DNA from: Cysteiniphilum litorale
GTDB lineage: Bacteria; Pseudomonadota; Gammaproteobacteria; Francisellales; Francisellaceae
Reading direction: 5' to 3'
Length of the DNA: 64,000 nt
Assembly (NCBI RefSeq): GCF_003428165.1
Contig: NZ_QLIQ01000004.1
Location: 1-64,000, forward strand
Under the pieces are notes generated by a model. That model saw only the letters and a list, made by a program, of their open reading frames with translations. It was not told the origin of the DNA and made no database searches. A program made the position numbers and the translations under genes. Position 1 is the stretch's first letter. Each line of letters opens with the position of its first letter. Below, one piece after another: positions 63,102 to 64,000 of the stretch.

Positions 63102-63404
63102 ATGGGTAAAAAAGAAGTAAAAAACCACACAAAAACGGAGTTTGAAGCCATATTTGCTGAGAAAGCAGGACTGACTAAAGTAGCAGCTAAACAAGCTGTT
63201 GATGCTTTCATTGCGTCCGTAACGGATATTGTCAAAAAAGGTGATTCAGTCAGTTTTACTGGTTTTGGTAAATTTGAAGTTGGATATCGCGCCGCGCGTG
63301 AGGGGCGTAATCCTAAGACTGGCGAGCCAATGAAAATCGCAGCGTCTAAATCGCCCAAATTTTCAGCGGGCAAGCTGTTGAAAGATGCGGTCAACGGGAA
63401 GTGA
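63102..63404 (+). CDS. HU-like histone-family DNA-binding protein
   Basis: 100 residues. The whole HU/IHF form is visible: helical dimerisation half, then the arm GFGKFEVGYRAAREGRNPKTGEPMKIAASKSPKFSAGKLLKDAV. AGAGGAGAAACC precedes the start. It binds and bends DNA, possibly plasmid DNA at the origin or partition sites. GC content is higher than its neighbours. Confidence 0.9.
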   Translation: MGKKEVKNHTKTEFEAIFAEKAGLTKVAAKQAVDAFIASVTDIVKKGDSVSFTGFGKFEVGYRAAREGRNPKTGEPMKIAASKSPKFSAGKLLKDAVNGK

Positions 63405-63432
63405 TTTATAAGAATTATGTGATAGGGGATTA

Positions 63433-64000
63433 ATGATGGAAAAATTTGATTATATAAAGGTAATATTGATAGCAATTTCCTGTTCAATAGTTGCTATATC
63501 CGGTTATCAAACATACTTTGGAGCTTATGAAGTCACAACGAGTATGTATAAAATATTTTGGCATACATCATCATTGTTTAATATGATGGTGCCTTATATG
63601 GTTTTATTTTTACTAAAAGGCAAGGCGTATTCAATGGATGGTAGCGCTTATGAGGGAACTAAAGGATTTTTCCTTGATTTTATTGACTTTGCAATGAGTA
63701 TTATTGTCGCAACATATTTGATATCAACATTGGCGCTTGATTTGTATGGATATATTGACCATACGTACGTGTTTATGGCTTATATAGCTTTAGCATCAAT
63801 ACTTTGCGCTGCATTATATATAATTTTCAAGTACCCATATGATATAATTAAAATACTCTCATTGAATCATGTAATGCTTATTGATGACAACATTGTGATG
63901 AACTCGCTTGTTAGAGGGGCAGCCGTATCATTCTTAGCAGCGATGTTATTCTTTGTGCCTGTGCAGGTTTTCTACACTTTTGGGCTCACTTTATCTGGAG
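63433..64000 (+). CDS. membrane protein, N-terminal part (runs off the window)
   Basis: An open frame from the ATG at 63433 to the window edge. Several membrane segments are seen (VILIAISCSIVAISGY, MMVPYMVLFLL, FAMSIIVATYLISTLALDLYGY, YVFMAYIALASILCAALYIIF, AAVSFLAAMLFFVPVQVF). Position after the HU gene. No family recognised; possibly another inner-membrane transfer protein (DotO/TraU-region genes are expected nearby but not recognised). Confidence 0.5.
   Translation, partial: MMEKFDYIKVILIAISCSIVAISGYQTYFGAYEVTTSMYKIFWHTSSLFNMMVPYMVLFLLKGKAYSMDGSAYEGTKGFFLDFIDFAMSIIVATYLISTLALDLYGYIDHTYVFMAYIALASILCAALYIIFKYPYDIIKILSLNHVMLIDDNIVMNSLVRGAAVSFLAAMLFFVPVQVFYTFGLTLSG

Noticed and set aside
1-64000. 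CRISPR arrays
   Set aside because: No regularly spaced direct repeats with unique spacers were seen; the iterons are too few and unequally spaced.

Overview
This window looks like part of a large, AT-rich conjugative plasmid, or an integrative element of the same build, from a gammaproteobacterium. The broad guess is the Legionellales/Thiotrichales, because the transfer genes are of Dot/Icm (IncI-like) type, base composition is low in GC, and there is a replicon with a TrfA-like initiator and ParA/ParB genes. No rRNA, tRNA or core housekeeping genes were seen. The host assignment is inference.

Layout. 1-3.9 kb (minus strand, less AT-rich): the N-terminal part of an SNF2-type helicase, a RecD2-like helicase, a small zinc-ribbon-like protein, a membrane protein and an Mrr remnant. 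4.0-10 kb (minus strand): an outer-membrane barrel, a secreted protein and several unrecognised proteins. 10.3-16.3 kb: the replication and partition core, with a TrfA-like initiator, three 18-bp iterons, ParA/ParB, and two copies of a 16-bp palindrome flanking the partition region. 16.3-24.4 kb: periplasmic TcpQ-like proteins, a DotL/TrbC-like coupling ATPase on the minus strand, a DsbC-like thioredoxin-fold protein and two secreted paralogues. 24.5-33.7 kb: a complete-looking type IVB pilus operon (pilL-like, pilN, O, P, Q, R, S, V). 33.7-39.4 kb: three radical SAM/SPASM enzymes, a 119-residue peptide with a CxxxCxxxC tail after a double glycine, an unknown protein and a halogenase-like flavoprotein, all in the same transcriptional direction with overlapping or nearly touching genes. 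39.5-40.4 kb: DotJ/DotI-like genes. 40.4-42.15 kb: an IS200/IS605 element (TnpA and TnpB). 42.2-47.4 kb: a cassette of small genes with a DUF1778/GNAT toxin-antitoxin pair, two HTH-like proteins, a secreted PLD nuclease and a HEPN-like protein. 47.5-57.7 kb: DotI, DotH, a DotG with 24 Cys-Trp-Cys repeats, DotF, an IcmC/IcmD-like protein and DotA. 58-63 kb: a second modification cluster (two more radical SAM/SPASM enzymes, a degenerate flavoprotein-like protein, two 2OG-oxygenase-like proteins). 63.1 kb to the end: an HU-like protein and a partial membrane protein.

The strongest unexpected signal is one 14-bp element, consensus TTTCATATCACTTA, placed 19-20 bp upstream of a -10-like hexamer at nine sites on both strands (a tenth is weaker). 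It precedes the first gene of nearly every transfer, pilus and peptide-modification operon here, usually with the start codon 20-40 bp beyond the -10. The plasmid therefore seems to run a dedicated regulon linking the type IVB pilus, the Dot/Icm-like conjugation machine and a ribosomally made, heavily modified peptide. The regulator was not identified.

The best candidate for an undescribed system is that peptide pathway: one precursor, five radical SAM/SPASM proteins in two co-regulated loci, a halogenase-like enzyme and 2OG oxygenases, with no dedicated ABC exporter or peptidase in view, embedded in a pilus operon. Its product and role are unknown.
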